Part shown: one piece after another, positions 35,605-49,494 of the stretch
Layout: every line of letters begins with the position of its first letter
Position numbering within the stretch: position 1 is the first letter of the stretch
From: Gymnorhina tibicen
Lineage: Eukaryota; Chordata; Aves; Passeriformes; Artamidae
Length of the DNA stretch: 64,000 nt
Direction of reading: 5' to 3'
Assembly (NCBI GenBank): GCA_013399875.1
Contig: VXAZ01003890.1
Span: forward strand, 496,001-560,000
Made by a program: the position numbers and the translations under genes
Notes under the pieces: generated by a model
What the model saw: only the letters and a program-made list of their open reading frames with translations
The model's database searches: none
Told to the model about the DNA's origin: nothing

Positions 35605-38600
35605 GACAGAAAGAGATAGCAAGTTACTAAACTTGGAAAAGTGTATTAATACACAAATGATTGAGAAGACACTTCCCTGCTTCCTTCCCAGGTATTAGGA
35701 ATTATCATGACCCTTACAGCTGTGAAGAACTTAAGAGTTAACTGACCACTTGTCCCTCCTGTACACCTTCTCACAGTGGGTTGTTCAGATCTGGAGACTG
35801 GATTTTGGACATACCTCTCTGGTCTCTTCAGAAAATTGCAGCTAAAGTGTTCTATGTCCCTCATGTCTGGTCATAAATAGGCCCCACACTGAACTCCTTC
35901 AGTTAGGCTGCTGGTGTCAAAACTCAAGTAATCTGAGGCCCTTACCACTCATGGGGTAATATCCTCCTCACTCTCTCAGCTTTCCAGAGAAAAAAATCAA
36001 TGTTATAAAAAATCACATTGATGTTTTGTCCACAAATAAGCCCTTTGAGCAGGAAAATGCTTGTTCCTAGCTAAACTGTACAAGTTGGTGTTCAAGGTTA
36101 CTCACCTCCTCCCCAGACCCTGAATCCCCAGACAAGATTAATTTTCCATTTCCTCAGTAGACTGCAATAACAGCTTCTTTACTATTAAACACAAATTTCT
36201 CAAAAATCAACAACGCAGTCAGAGAGCATCAGTAGGTTTCTCTTGTCCCATAAAGGTTGCCTCCTACTTGAGTTATTGGATTATTATCTGGATTTCTCAT
36301 AAGCATTTCTATTCATCTACCAATTCCCCCTTCATTCTCTGAAGATTTAAGCTCCAAACTTCTCACCTCACATCTTCAGGTAAATTCTGAGGGGAAATGC
36401 AATATGCAGAGCACAGTCTGCATGTGTAACTGTTACAAACCAATACAAAATAGTCATACTTAAATAAACAGAATTAAAAACTCAATTGAAACTGTACTAT
36501 CGCAATCAGTAACACATTTAGATGAGAATTCATACTATGTTCAGTATGAAATGTGGGTATCATAACAGCTGAGCCATCTCTAGATGTCTTTCAGACTGAT
36601 AAATAATAGCATGCTATTCAGAGACACAAATGCAACCCCTTCATCCCTCCTAACAATGTGAGAACAAATTTCTCTTTGTTCAGTGTCTCATTATACCTAT
36701 TTTGCTGTAGATAATTTTAGTCCTATAAGTTCTCTGTGATTGCTGTTTACATTGTGCTTCTGCACCTCAAAGTGATTGTAGAGCTACATAAGCATTGCAT
36801 GCCAGTGATGTTCATAACAAATAAACTCAGTTTAAAATCTAACGGTTTTTTTCTTCCACTACTTCCATCTCTACAAAGTCAAGCCAGCGCCCACACTGTG
36901 ATAACCAGAGCTGGGGTTTTCCACAGTTAGTGACACCTCGATGACCCCACCAAGGGTCTGGAGGATGTGTTTCAGGGCCGTGTTTGCTCCAGTGTGTTTT
37001 TAGACATCCAGCGTTTCTGACTCCCAAAGTTATCTCCCCAAGAGCCAGCTCTGGTATCTGAACCCACTGAATACACACAGCTCAGATTTCTTTTTAAATT
37101 TTTTTTTATTTGCCACTACTGGCAATAAAGGTGGTGTCCCATTTTTATCCATATTGTCTTCAGTTATGTTCCAGCATCTCCCCATGATACCAATTTCCAT
37201 CCCTACAAGGACATTTTCTGTAGAGCAGATTTTCTTGGTGTAACTTCGGGGATGAGCAAATGGCAGTAGGGTTATGGAGGTGTTATTGAATTGTTACTGC
37301 TGGCAATAAAGTGCCAGCAGAGCACAGCACAGTGTGACTGCCGTATTCCAAACTGAGTTACCAGCACTGACAGCTATGAGTACATACCTTTTTGCTGATA
37401 AAGTGATCACACTTGACTCAAAGGCCCTGGAACACTGTGTGTTTGGGATGATATGTTACAGCCTTTATAGCCACTAATCACAGGAGAAACGTGATTTGCT
37501 ATAACTTCTTTCAATGCAGACATCTGGATGATACAAGATAACTGCACCCAGAAAATCTTACAGAAACTTAAATTCTGATCCAAAGTTTTGCTATAACCAT
37601 GCATACCTACAGTAATAGCTTGAGCTCCCTAATCTTTATTGCATGTGTAGTGCACCACAGTGGTAGCATAGTATACTTTATAGTCATTTGTTTTTCAGCA
37701 CTGGAAATTTAAATAAAGTTAGCCTCCCTTTAGATTTGATGTAAATTTAATTTGGTTATATAGCAAACTCCAATCTTTCCCCAGATAGATTCCGCATTCC
37801 TCTTCTGTCTTGACCTTTGAAAATCTTCCCCATGACTACCAATCAAAACTCTCTAAACATCAGAAATTCTTTCAGATCTTGCTGGGAGATTAATCATTCT
37901 GTGTTCCAAAATATTCAGTTGAGAGCCTTTTAGTTAGTTAATTTCTTCAAATCTCACTCGAAGAGTATCTAAGTACTAAAAATTGACAGGAATGATTAGT
38001 GGCAGTACCCTGCAATTGCCATTGAAAAGGATGTGAATACTTCCTAACCAAAAATATTCATTCCCTGAAGTGTACGTTTTGCTTCCTAAGCTGGCTCCAA
38101 TAAGAGACTTCTATGCCTGGAAGCCAATATATGATATTTAGAATCTGATTGTCCCTAGGCAGAATCCAGAACCCTTTTCTGTGTGTCTGGACTCTGGGTA
38201 TGAGACATAGAAAATCACACACCACAAAATGAGACCGGGGCAGCAAGTATGTTGAGCAGAAAGCTGACAGGAGCATTTATGCTCAGAGTGCAGCCACGTA
38301 GGTGTTGTCATTAAAAAAAATAAAAATGGGATAACTCTGGACAGAGCTTTAAAACAGTTTAAAACACCTCTGCTCTGGTTCCTTGCACAGACTAGTTTCT
38401 TTTGAGGAATACTGAGATCCACAGATAATCCACGTACAGGAGCAGACAGGTTTAAGAAAGAGCTGACAAGCTCTACCCAGCAGCTCTCCCAAAGCACACT
38501 GGCAATTAGCACAGACACACTCCAAACAACTTGCCAAAGTCAAGCCTTGCCATACCCAGGAATGTGGGACGAAAGTGTGTGTGCGTGTTTGCAGAGACTG

Positions 38601-39892
38601 TTCATGCTGACCTTTAGACCCTGTTCCTTTGTTGGTTTGATGGAAGGTGGAAAGGTAACTAGATAAGAAATACCCAAAAAGAGGGCTCTGAGATTTGCTG
38701 TTCTAACATAACACACCCACTCACACAGGGCACACAGTCCCAAGAGGCCACTATTCCCACAGGTCTAATTTCTCCTTTCTATTGCACTGGAAACACATGT
38801 GTCCAAGGGAAGGCTCTGAACTTAAGCAGAGGGGGACAAGTCTTTAACTTCAGGTTCATGTAGGTGTTCATCCCCCCAGCACTGCACTTTTCCCCAGAAA
38901 GTTGTTTTATTTTTAATTCCCTGTATATCATAAAATCATGTCTGTAATAATTCCTCCTTGGAAAGTACCTGTAGAGTTGTTCAAGATGAGAGACACTTTA
39001 GAAAAACATTAATTAACATCATGATATCAGAATTTATCTTTTGCAAAGTGTATAACTAATGTCTTAGTAGCTTTCCCTAACTTTATGTTTTTGCTTCCAG
39101 TAATTGGTATCTCTCTTGGGATTCATCACCACCAGATGGGTGACCATATGGATAGGGACACTTGTTTACAAACCCTGTTATTTATGCACCTACAAGGCTA
39201 CCTAGGGAGAATAAACTTCCTCTAGATTTTATTAGGAAGACAGACATTTAAGTATTGTCATTCCATAGTTGTAGAAATTACGTTTTTCTTGTCCCTTTTC
39301 GGTAGGAGTTAGAGAAAAAGCTCAGGCTTTGGTTGGTTTTGATGGGTATTTTTAATAACTTCTTAAAGAAAGTGAGGATTTAAATTAAGGTAAAAAGTTA
39401 CCTGTTCAACTGCATCACTTTTTCTTCTCCAAAGAAAGAGCACACAGAATGGTGAAAGGAAAGAAAAAGTGTTTTGCAAGAAGGCTGACTCTAATAAGGA
39501 ATAGTCACCAGAAATACCAGCTGGAAAATCAGCAAAGGAAACCTGCATTTTAAATCCTACCAAGAAGGAAAAGGGGTCTGGTTTCTGATCTATTACATTA
39601 GAAAACGTTAAGAATTAAGTTCAGTAGCTCTAAGTTAACAGCTATCTGCATTCACACCAGTGTAATGGAAATCAGTCCCTGCCCTGGAAACTGTAGTAAA
39701 ACTAACAATGTTACAATAACATTTTAGGCTAATGACAATTTACATTACTTAATTTGCCATTTACCTAAAGTCGTTTAATCCACCAGAAAAATTAATTCAC
39801 TGTTAAAAGACCTCTTATATCCCATTGAATTCAATGGACATTGAATAAACCTTTGTAAGTTCACAGCAGTTTTCAAAATGGAATGAAGATAA
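35605..39892. other. Gene-free unique DNA
   Basis: No gene or mobile element was recognised. The 16-nt phrase ACTRCTGGCAATAAAG occurs twice about 180 bp apart (near 37116 and 37297). Open frames up to 126 codons (38138-38518, minus) overlap others and show no domain. Confidence 0.55.
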
Positions 39893-40104
39893 GTAGTAGG
39901 AAGATTTAACACTGGTGAACTGAGACAGTACAAACATTGGAACAGGCTGCCCAGGGCAGTGGTGGAGTCACCATCCCTGGAGATATTTAAAAGATGTGAA
40001 GATGTGGCACCTGGGGACAGGGTCTAGCGCTGGACTTGGCAGCGCTGGGTTAATGGCTGGACTTGATGATCTTAAGGGTCTTTTCCAACCTGCATGAGTC
40101 TCAG
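39893..40104 (+). mobile_element. CR1 LINE 3' end
   Basis: Sense CR1 3' region: 'cattggaacaggctgcccagggcagtggtggagtcaccatccctgg', then 'gctgggttaatggctggacttgatgatcttaagg' and 'tcttttccaacc'. This is the CR1 subfamily type whose 3' UTR carries 'gttggacttgatgatctt'. The terminal ATTCT-type repeat is decayed (TGCATGAGTCT). Only the last 210 bp survive. Confidence 0.9.
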
Positions 40105-41781
40105 TGAGGAACGCTATGAAAAAATTTACACCAAATAATTTTTACATAATTCCTGTAAGCCAACAGAAGAGTTGTTTTCTAATGTGAATTTAATAATTGT
40201 GTTGCTAACACATACACCAAATGCTATTGCACCCGGCCTTACACTGAACAGAAGTGTAACAGTTTTGCATTGCTGTGTGTGACATTGACTATGTATGGAT
40301 ACACCAGATGAGGAAACCTTTTAAAACCATCAACCCAAGTAACAAAACATCTACTCATATTTTTTCTGTAAGCATTAAACATAGTCTGATTGTTTGGACT
40401 GACAGACTGAAACATGGGCAAGTGGTGTAAGCAATGAAAGGCAGAGTTATACCCACCCATTCCTGGGAGGCCTGCAATGTTCATCCCTAGGCATCACTGT
40501 GCAACCTCAAAGGCCTCATCCAGCTTCTCCTAGCCCTGGTCTTCCAGGCTGGAAACCTTACTGGGCCCTGCTGGGAGCCTGTTTCTCTTCCCAGTTAATA
40601 GATAAAGGGAAAAAAGACAGGGTGTCTGTGCCTCATCAGGACATGAAGTGAAATGCAAGCAGGGCCTGAAAGTTAATACAGAAGCTGGGAACACACAACT
40701 CAGATTGTTGAGGTTTTTATTTAGATTTGGTTTGTGTTTTGTTTTTTGTTTTCAGGTATATCTCAAGAAAATGCTTGATTTGTGTTTAGCCTCTACAGCC
40801 ACTTGAAAGTGAGGTTTATAGCAAAGCTGAGCTTACATTTTCAGATTGTTGGTTTCAGCAACACAGCACTGCAGGGAGTTTTCACAAAGCAGCTCACCTT
40901 CAAAGCCCAGTGTGCAGGAATGCCTTATTTCCCCTTTGAAGCCCTGGAAGGGAAATAACTAGTTGGTGTGAGACAGGGGAAGGATTCTTCTGCACTGCAA
41001 TTCTCCACTTTATTTGTCTGAAATTCTGCCTTACTTTGATATCAGTCGAGTTAACTCAGCTGTGAGGTTAAATTTAGGGAGAAGGTTTGCATTGGCACTC
41101 CTCGCCCTTCTGTATAATCCTCCAGTAATGCTCACAGCAAACGTAGCAGCAGGCTGGGTACTCAAGTACTGATTTCTCACAACTGCCTAAAAGAGCCACA
41201 TTTTCAATGACAGAGCAGCACAGAAAGTGTTTTCTAAGGTCAAAGGTTTCTTCCTGTTTACCTAATAGCCCTATTAATGTAGCTTTCCTGTAGAATTTTT
41301 GGCTGTGTCTACACAGTACATTAAACAGTGCCAGGAAACATCCCCAGACACAGATGTTTAATTGCACTGTTAAATCACTCAGATGGTCCCTGGTGCTGTT
41401 TTGGTCTATGCCAACCAGCAGTCTCCTGAACATTTGAGAGTTAGCACAGGCCAGGGATCACTCCTAAGAGAAACTCTGGATGCAGCCACCCTGGTTTGGA
41501 AGCACAGAATTTCAGGAAGTCACTTGCTTCAGAGGCAAATGATGGTCTTGGTTACTTTTGACTTGTTAGTATAGCAGTAGTCTGTGATTTTGTTGTATGA
41601 AAATGTTCATGTCAAGAAAGAGATGCTTAGAAAAGGGTGAAATTTATAGCCACCACAGACCATAAAAATCACATTCCTGTTGTAGTAGGCAGCAGTGCAT
41701 GTTATTAAGGCAGTTTATAAAAATAATGATAGGATATAGGGGATGAAGACAATTCCAGACAAGATGGATCCAACAGGTAAA
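40105..41781. other. Gene-free unique DNA
   Basis: Nothing recognisable. A short (GTTTT)-type run near 40728-40752 and a 119-codon minus open frame (41074-41433) without recognisable domain. Confidence 0.5.
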
Positions 41782-41952
41782 ATATACTGTGAGGGTGACC
41801 GAGCACTGGCACAGGCTGCTGAGTGAGGTTGTCTCCATCCCTGGAGACATTCAAAAGCCATCTGGATGTGGTCCTGGGAAATTACTCTAGACGGCCCTGC
41901 TTGACCTCCAGAGGTCCCTTCTAGCCTCAACCATTCACTGATTCTGTGATTC
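41782..41952 (+). mobile_element. CR1 LINE 3' end with small internal deletions
   Basis: Sense CR1 3' end: 'actgtgagggtgaccgagcactggcacagg', 'ccatccctggagacattcaaaa', 'ctctagacggccctgcttga', 'cctccagaggtcccttctagcctcaaccattc', ending ATTCTGTGATTC. Compared with the usual layout, the 'cccagggaggtggtgga' part is shortened and the 'gcaggggggttggac' part is missing. The 8-bp terminal repeat is well preserved. Confidence 0.9.
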
Positions 41953-44599
41953 AAATGAAGAAAAATAATTTTAATTTCTTCTATTTTGTGTCAAAGGCCA
42001 TAAAGAAGATGAAGGAAAATATCCTTCTTTCTGGACTGTCTGGCAGCAGAATTGGCTATTTTACTGTGAGTGCATAAGGCTTAGGCAGCAGAGAGTTTGA
42101 CCCAGGGAAATCCTCTACTCCTGTGTATGCTATGTTATAATGTGCAGGAAAAAGGAAAAAAAAAGGCTGGTGAACAGGTGAGCTAAGAGCGTAGAACAAA
42201 GAAGAAAAAATCTTTGCCACTTTTCCCTTGTATTGATAAAACATCAAACATCAGTACTGACTAACTCTAGCTGGAATGTGACATTTTCCTTTAAAGGCAG
42301 AATGTACTACATTACAAAAGGAAATGAATTGTTCAGCTTCTGCATGGAATGAGAAAAGCACAAGGAATAAAAAAGAAAACCTCTTTGTCATGAATTGACA
42401 AGCATGTTATTAAAGCTATTTATTCTGCAAACATGCCTCCAGAAGTAAGCTGTCATCCTGTCATCTGAAAGGACTGCAGAGGCCAATGAGTAGGGTGGAC
42501 ATCTGACCGCTAGAAACAGGGCTGAGATCACTGCACTCACTTTTGACCACAGGCTGCAGGATAAAAGGTCTCACATCCAATAATTCACCATGTTTATAAA
42601 GTCAGAAACATGGCCACATCTGTGGTCCTATTTACTGAATATACTTGAGTATCTAAGTACCGATAAATCAACTTTGAGGCAAAATCTGCAAGAGAAACAT
42701 TTCAGAAGTGTCTTAATATTTCACAGCTCAAAGAGGACTATTGGCCCCTTACCTCTCATATCTCAGAGGGCTGAGAGTTTGAAAGACATGTCTAAACCAC
42801 CTCCTTCTCATATCAACTGCAGCACATGTTATTCCCTCTAAATAACCTACATTTTGGACTAGATACATCAAATGATTTTTGATAACTAAGTCGAAATATT
42901 TCGACCTTGGACAATGCAGTAATTAAAGGTACTAGGGAGAGTAACAGCTTGTGAAATGACTGGTGTCAGAGAAATTCGAGCCAGATCAGGGGGGAGAGAG
43001 GGAAAAGGTGTTGCCAAGTGAGACAGAAATAAAAGGAATAAATCCAAATGGGGGTCAGCTCAGCTGATACCCACCACTGAGGCACCTCAGGCAAAGCAGG
43101 ATTCTCCTCCTGGCCTTGAACTCGCTGTGCATGCCCAGAATTGGCCTGGTAAATAGGATAGGTCCCTATCTCTTTCTTTCTACCTGGGCTGAAAGGTAAA
43201 ACGAGTAAGAAAGTAGGTTTACAGTGTCTTGATGACCCCATCTGGTCTGTTCAGAGTCACACGATCATCCTACCAACAGCTGTCTGGAAGCTGCAGATTG
43301 TGTTGATATTTGCAGTGATACCTGATGGCACTACCAACATTTTCTGTATAACATATCACATAGTAGATTCCTCTCAGGCAGCAGACTGCAGTAGTGGGGA
43401 AGAGGATTTCCATCTATACTGGTGGCATAGATAATGCTTGAACAGAGAGGTGCAGCTTCTTTAAAACCACGGTGGCTGAGAAAGGCCTTGGACCAGGGTC
43501 ACATTTTGTGGGTAAGAGTTTCCAACCACTTGTACTGAAGATAAAGTGCAGCTTCTCCTGTGTCTTTAAAAAGACAAGAGTGAATCGTCACACGAGCTCT
43601 CTTAGAAGCTGTAGGGGCTTTTCCTAAAGAGGACTTTGGGCTCTAGTTTCCAAATAGAAACTCTCTGAAACACCTTTGTTGGGACTGCTCATCTCTGGAG
43701 GACAGTGAAGGCTGGAAAAGCATCCAGATACAACAGAATGCATGGAGAGAGCCCTGAGCTCTAAAAAGTTCGAGTTATCTAATAGCTCATGGTAATTAGG
43801 AGTGACCTACCTATGGTTATATGCTCTCATTGCATCTTACATCCATGGAGATCTTGCACATCACTAATCCAGGAGAAAAATGCTGAGTTCTCCTTCTTAG
43901 AGCAGTTTTCTTCAAGCATAAGAGAGGAAAAAAAAAGAGAGAAGAGGAGGAAGAAAATGGTACCTCTGGCTGTGTGTAGGTTTTTTTTAATGAAACCTCA
44001 TCCTCTGAGTGCACACTCTTAATTTGCTTTCTTTGCCTAAATCTCCCTTTACATCACATGGAAAGTGAAACCTCTGAGATCTGGATGCAGTCCCAGGCAT
44101 CAGGGAACTCCACTTGTAGGTACTTAAGTTGTGGACAGAATTAATTCAACAAGAGTCAATAGTGCAAAAAGTCTCAATGCCCAATAACCACAGGTCAAAC
44201 CACAGTAAACAGATCTGAGCTCTGCCACACTTTCCTAATGACCCTCTAGCTAAGTTAAATTTTCTTCTTCATTGCTCAAAGATGGTGAGTAATGCAGAGA
44301 AAGTGATATATCTTGGCATGTGGAAAACACTTTGGAAATCCCCCAAGAAATGGGTATTTCGTTGTATAAGTGAAAACTGCTCTCACCACCATTTGAAAAA
44401 TAGGCCTCTGTGTCAACCTGACTGATCTCACAAAAAGATGTTACAAATGGATAATTTAACACTTTAGTAACTCAGTTATTTAGCATTTTTATTCTCATTA
44501 TTAATAATGTTTGGATCATTGTTAATCCAGGATCTTACTTACTTTTTTGCCATTAGGATTAAGTCAGACTGGAATTCCTTTTTTTTTAATGTTGTTAAA

Positions 44600-45350
44600 T
44601 GGTAGTTGTTGCTCTCAGACAGATCCTAATGGATAAGCCATAAGAGGTGAGTGCCAGTGCCCTCACAAGTGCGATTACTAATGGAAAAGATTGGAGAGCT
44701 GAACGGGATCAAGAAGCAGTGTGTGAAAGCGGAAGAGAGGATTTTGAAAACAACATATTATTTCAGTATTAGTCATCAATATGCATAATTTAGAGCCAAT
44801 CAATAGTGGCAATTACAACTCCTTACTGATCTAACCATAAAGATGGCAATATTATAGAAACATCCGTGTTATTGGAATGGATTACCATTATTATTCACAG
44901 CTGTATTAATTTTTATAGTGACATAATGGTCAAAATTCTTTTCATCCTAGCGTGGCATATTAAAATTTTAGTTTTGATACAAAGAGATCTTCTCCATCCA
45001 TCTTAACATAATTCAGTTGCTGATGAATTTTCTGATTACTTAACCCTAAATAATTATTCCTGGTAAACTGCCATTTTCTCTCCTCCAGTCACAATCTGCA
45101 TTTCAGAATAGCAGGAAAAGCACTGGGAGGTGTCAAGCATTTATAATTTGACTTCAGTGAAAGTTACAGATGCTTGATACTTTTCAGGTCATGAACCGCC
45201 GTCTGCTTCTCCAGCTCCTGGAACACTAATGCTGTCCATTGTAATTTGAGTTCACTTTCAAATCATGGACTTGATTGTCAATTGCTGGAGTTAATGGCTG
45301 TCTTGCCATTCATCCCACATGGGCAAGAGAGAGCTGCATGCAAAGCATAA
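44600..45350. promoter_or_regulatory. Candidate conserved noncoding (enhancer-like) block
   Basis: About 750 bases without repeats or long open frames, dense in homeodomain/POU-type words. Examples: ATGCATAATTTAGAGCCAAT near 44781, GGCAATTACAAC near 44809, GTATTAATTTTTATAG near 44904, GATTACTTAACCC near 45033, and TCATTTATAATTTG-like AT words near 45140. Such composition is typical of vertebrate developmental enhancers in gene deserts. This is judged on appearance only and no cross-species alignment was made. Confidence 0.3.
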
Positions 45351-48300
45351 CAGAGATTTATTTTGTATGATTTCATTGAGTATTCTGTGAGGGACCTAAA
45401 TATTAGTAGAACAGACTTTATACGCAGGTCATAAAATTAATTTGCCAATAGTATGGGGCTACACTTCATGTCCAGCTCCCAGTGATTCAGAAAAACTCTT
45501 GTGGTGAGATTTGGTTAGGTTTTGCCCCAAGGTCAAGGCTCCAGATAAACAACAAAGTATTTCTTTATCAACAAAACAAAATTAAATACTTCTGTGAATA
45601 ATTACTCAGTTTAATTATTCAGTATAACTATACATAAAAAATATAAAATATGGAGTTTGTATTTGATGCTTAAGTGACCAAGTTTCAGCAAATATTGGCA
45701 AACAAATCAGATTAAAATATGAAAAGAGATAAATACATAACGAAATTATTCCAGTGCTCACACATGTGTTTCTGTGCCTAGAAGTTAGATGGTGTTTTGG
45801 AGAGGGTCACACGAATTTCAAATATTTATCTCTGGGGTGTATAGTATTTCTGATTAGTATTTCTTAGGCAAAAATACAGATCTGCACTGGCATTTCAGCA
45901 AGGGTAAGATCTGATGCACCACTGTTTCCCAGCTGATCTACATTTGCATAACAATTCTGAAACTTCCCAAATGGGCTGACTATCCAAGGAGTGGAGGCTG
46001 TGAGTCCCCCTGTGAACGAAGAGGCACTGAACACATTGCAATTGTAAAGAATTGTGCAAAATCTTCTAACTCCACTGAAACTGAAGTTTCATGCAAAAAA
46101 AAAGATGTGACTGAGAAAACGTCGACATAGACTAGCCATAAACCACTGGGCTCTGCAAAGCAGAGATATGAAGCAGAAGAAGAAAGGTAAATTAAATGTA
46201 TTGCAAGATGTTACAAATGAAAAATAGTTCCATTAAAAGTTGAGCATTAAAGAAATCTCAGTGCTGAGGGGACAAAGACAGTATACTACTGTCAAGACCA
46301 CTGCAAGTTCACAGCTCTCTATTTATTGTATTTTTGGAAGGATTTTGATCTTGAGAGATCTTCATCACTTATAAGTGAACTAGTCATTAGTAGTCTTTTA
46401 TGTATCTCCAGAGAGCTATCACAGCTCTCATTAACCGCTGTATCTAAACAACTGAAATCTCTTGTTGCAGTGGCATGTGTTTTCAAGACTGAATCCTTAC
46501 CCACTACCATGTCCTATCTCACAGAAGCAGAATAAAGCCTGAATAAATTAGGGTAAACCACTAACCTTTCAGCACTGCCTCAGTTGGTGTTTAGAATGTA
46601 TACAAGGTATTTTGAACTTAACCGTTCAGGCTCAAACATTCCTTCAAGAAAATAAGGCAAAAAGTAAAGGACCGCCACAAATTGTTCTTCAGAAGTGGCA
46701 GAACTGGGTTTTTTCCACCAATTGTTGGTGATCTAATTTATATCAGTCATTTGCTAGTTACGAGTGTGATCATTTAGGTCAGAAAAGAGAATTGTAATAA
46801 GAAGGTTTTTGTGCAAAACCAGTGTGGACAACTATGGAATGCTATAAAGAAAAGTAGCTGTGTTGCTTGTTTGCTCTTTGCCAGTTTCCTAGAGGAAAAA
46901 AAAATCCAGACATGAGTTTTCACCTAATTCTCATTTTCCACATTGCCCCTTGCATGATTCTTTGTCCTAGACTGTGTAAAAACACTACATGTATTTAATA
47001 GATGAAATAATTTTCCTTCTCCTAGTCTTACTATTATCCTCATGTTACTTAGAAATTTAAACCACATCCATACTGAATTAGAGAACAGGTCCAGCCTGCT
47101 CAGTCCTGTCTGCAACAGTGGCCAGTAGCTGCTGTTTATAGAAAGGTATAAAATCAGACTAAGATCCAACACTGTTTTCCCTCACTCATTCCCAGTTTCC
47201 AGCAGAAATATAATGGGTTGCTTTGTACTCATCTTTTTGCCCAATTTCTTCCCTTCTTGCTAACTTGAAGGATTTTATAAAGCACTATAACTACACAATC
47301 ACTGTGCTCTTTTATGGACGCTGACAACATTTCCCCCCACCCCCCTCTTTTGTTACATTTATAGTCTGTGCCTGCCAAGATACTTTTATGGTGGTGGAAA
47401 TGATTGCCTCACTCTTTGATAAAGTCTGGAGTATCCCTTGGTGCTCCATATAACTTGCCACAGTGCTCTCAACAACAGCTCCTCGTGTGTTCCTGAGCAA
47501 CTGACACTTGTACCAACTCCCCTGATGTGCTTCCTGACACGGGCAGAGAATATTCTTCTTTACAGCATCTCCCACACAGGGCTCTGCACCAGTTATTTTC
47601 AACGTCTGCTCTTGGTTTCTTCACTTGTCTTAACTCCTAGGCTTCTGCCTTTGGAGACAATGAAAATTTATACGTTTGCCTTGCACTGCAACTACACAAA
47701 CAATTTAAAGGAAAACATTTCCTTTGCTGCCTCACATTTCTGTTGAGAGTGTTGTGTGCAGTGTATATCCCCAACCTTTTTTTTATAATGCAGCTGGAAA
47801 CCAGGCAAGTTTACCTCACAATATCTTGTACAGAGCAGCCTGCATTGTTGCAAACTCTTGGCTTTCCATGCACCACATCCTCGTTGCCTGGTTCATCTGC
47901 ATTTCCAGCTCACAGAGGATTACAAGTGTACTTTCTGTACTGAAATGTGGCACCTAAAGGCAATAAAAGACCAGGCAACAGTATAAAATTGATTCTTCTT
48001 CAGAGATCTAAATGGGAAAGAATTATTGAAGATACTGTTAGGGCCTCTTGCTGAATCATCAAACTATTTTGCAGTGGTAATTGAGACAGCATATAAATAC
48101 TGCATAGATATCTCTTCAGGCCCTCTTCATAGAGCAGTTGTATTCTATTAAAGTGCTTTTCTTGTACAGGTTAATCTCTCAGAATAAAAGTGGAAAATAC
48201 AGCAACAAAACAAGATGATATTTTCACTACTCAATAAACCTCTCTTCCCTTGTCTGTAAATAAATGATTCCCACAGGCACCCTCTCCAGGGCTCCTGAAA

Positions 48301-48357
48301 ACTCAAAAGGGCAAGGAAAGGAATTTAAAAATATCAGACTGCTCCTCATAGTATTTA

Positions 48358-48381
48358 TTAAAACAAACAAACAAACAAACC
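48358..48381. repeat. (AAAC)n microsatellite
   Basis: About five AAAC units. Short tandem repeat. Confidence 0.85.
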
Positions 48382-49448
48382 AGCACATCAAAGGCTGTCC
48401 TGCTTTATCCTGCATTTACATGGCATGCAAGTGAAATCAGATTTGGAACCAGTCTGCCTGCGGGAGAACACTCCTTGTACCCCCATTGATTGACATAAAG
48501 GTGAGAACAACACCCCCAACAACCCAACTGATATGAAGCAGGAAAGCTGGGAGTTTTTTGAAAATGAGAATGACAAATCAGGCTTAATGATCAGGACAAA
48601 TCCTAAGTGTGAAGAAAGAGTAGAATAAGCACATTATCATACATTGTAATTTCATGCACCTCCCTCACTTTCTCTTTTTCTTGTCTTGTGATTTTTTTTT
48701 TCAGTTCCACAACTATATCTACAGCAACTGAACAGCACCTGATTTATTTTGGGTACTAAGACAGTGTAACTACCAGTGACAAAAATACATTCTCATTGCA
48801 GCTGCACACATAGGAAAGTATTTCAGCACTCAGAGTTGGATTGATTTCACATTATATGTTAAAAAAAAACAAATGTCTCTCCTAAGGGAAGTGAAACCCT
48901 GCAGTTTAATGGCTAGATTCCAGTACCAGGGTGCTTAGATAAATCGCTTTTATTCATAATGTATCTAATTATATACTATCTGTCATTCTGTTTTGACACC
49001 TTTGTCCTTCTCTTCCTGTCCCAAACTGGTGTATTGCATATTTTTCCAGACAACTGTTTCTTGCTCAAGAAGTTCTGCATGGGCCTTGTATTTCCTCTCA
49101 AAAAGGGTGTTTAAAGGAGTTCATAAAATGCTTTGGGATATTTGAGGGAGAGGAACTATATAAATCTTAGTTCTTCTTATTAAAAGAGCACTGAGTGAGT
49201 TGTCTAGAGTATGTGGTTTGGATCTTTATTGTAAATCATAGAAACCTGCATTACTGGTCTGCTTTACTGTGGATGAAACAAGTGTTGGATGACACCTTGT
49301 ATTTCACCAGCTGCTTTCCTGCAATTTTTCAAAGAAAGTAACACAATATATGGTTCACCTGCTGTGAGAACATCTGAAATACCACAGACAGTAAAAAGCC
49401 TCTGAGTAAAGTTCTGCCAGAGAGTGTTTTGTTGATATGCTTTATGGC

Positions 49449-49494
49449 ATATACATATACCTTACATATAACATATACATAACATATACCTTAC
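49449..49494. repeat. ACATATACCTTAC mini-repeat
   Basis: ACATATACCTTAC occurs at 49453-49465 and again at 49482-49494 (period 29 bp) with CATATAACATATACATA between them. Locally duplicated AT-rich sequence. Confidence 0.7.

Noticed and set aside
36839..37078. Tryptophan-rich 79-codon minus frame as a possible peptide gene
   Set aside because: No homolog recognised, no signal peptide, and no conserved architecture.
38138..38518. 126-codon minus-strand open frame
   Set aside because: Overlaps other frames on the same strand and has no recognisable domain.
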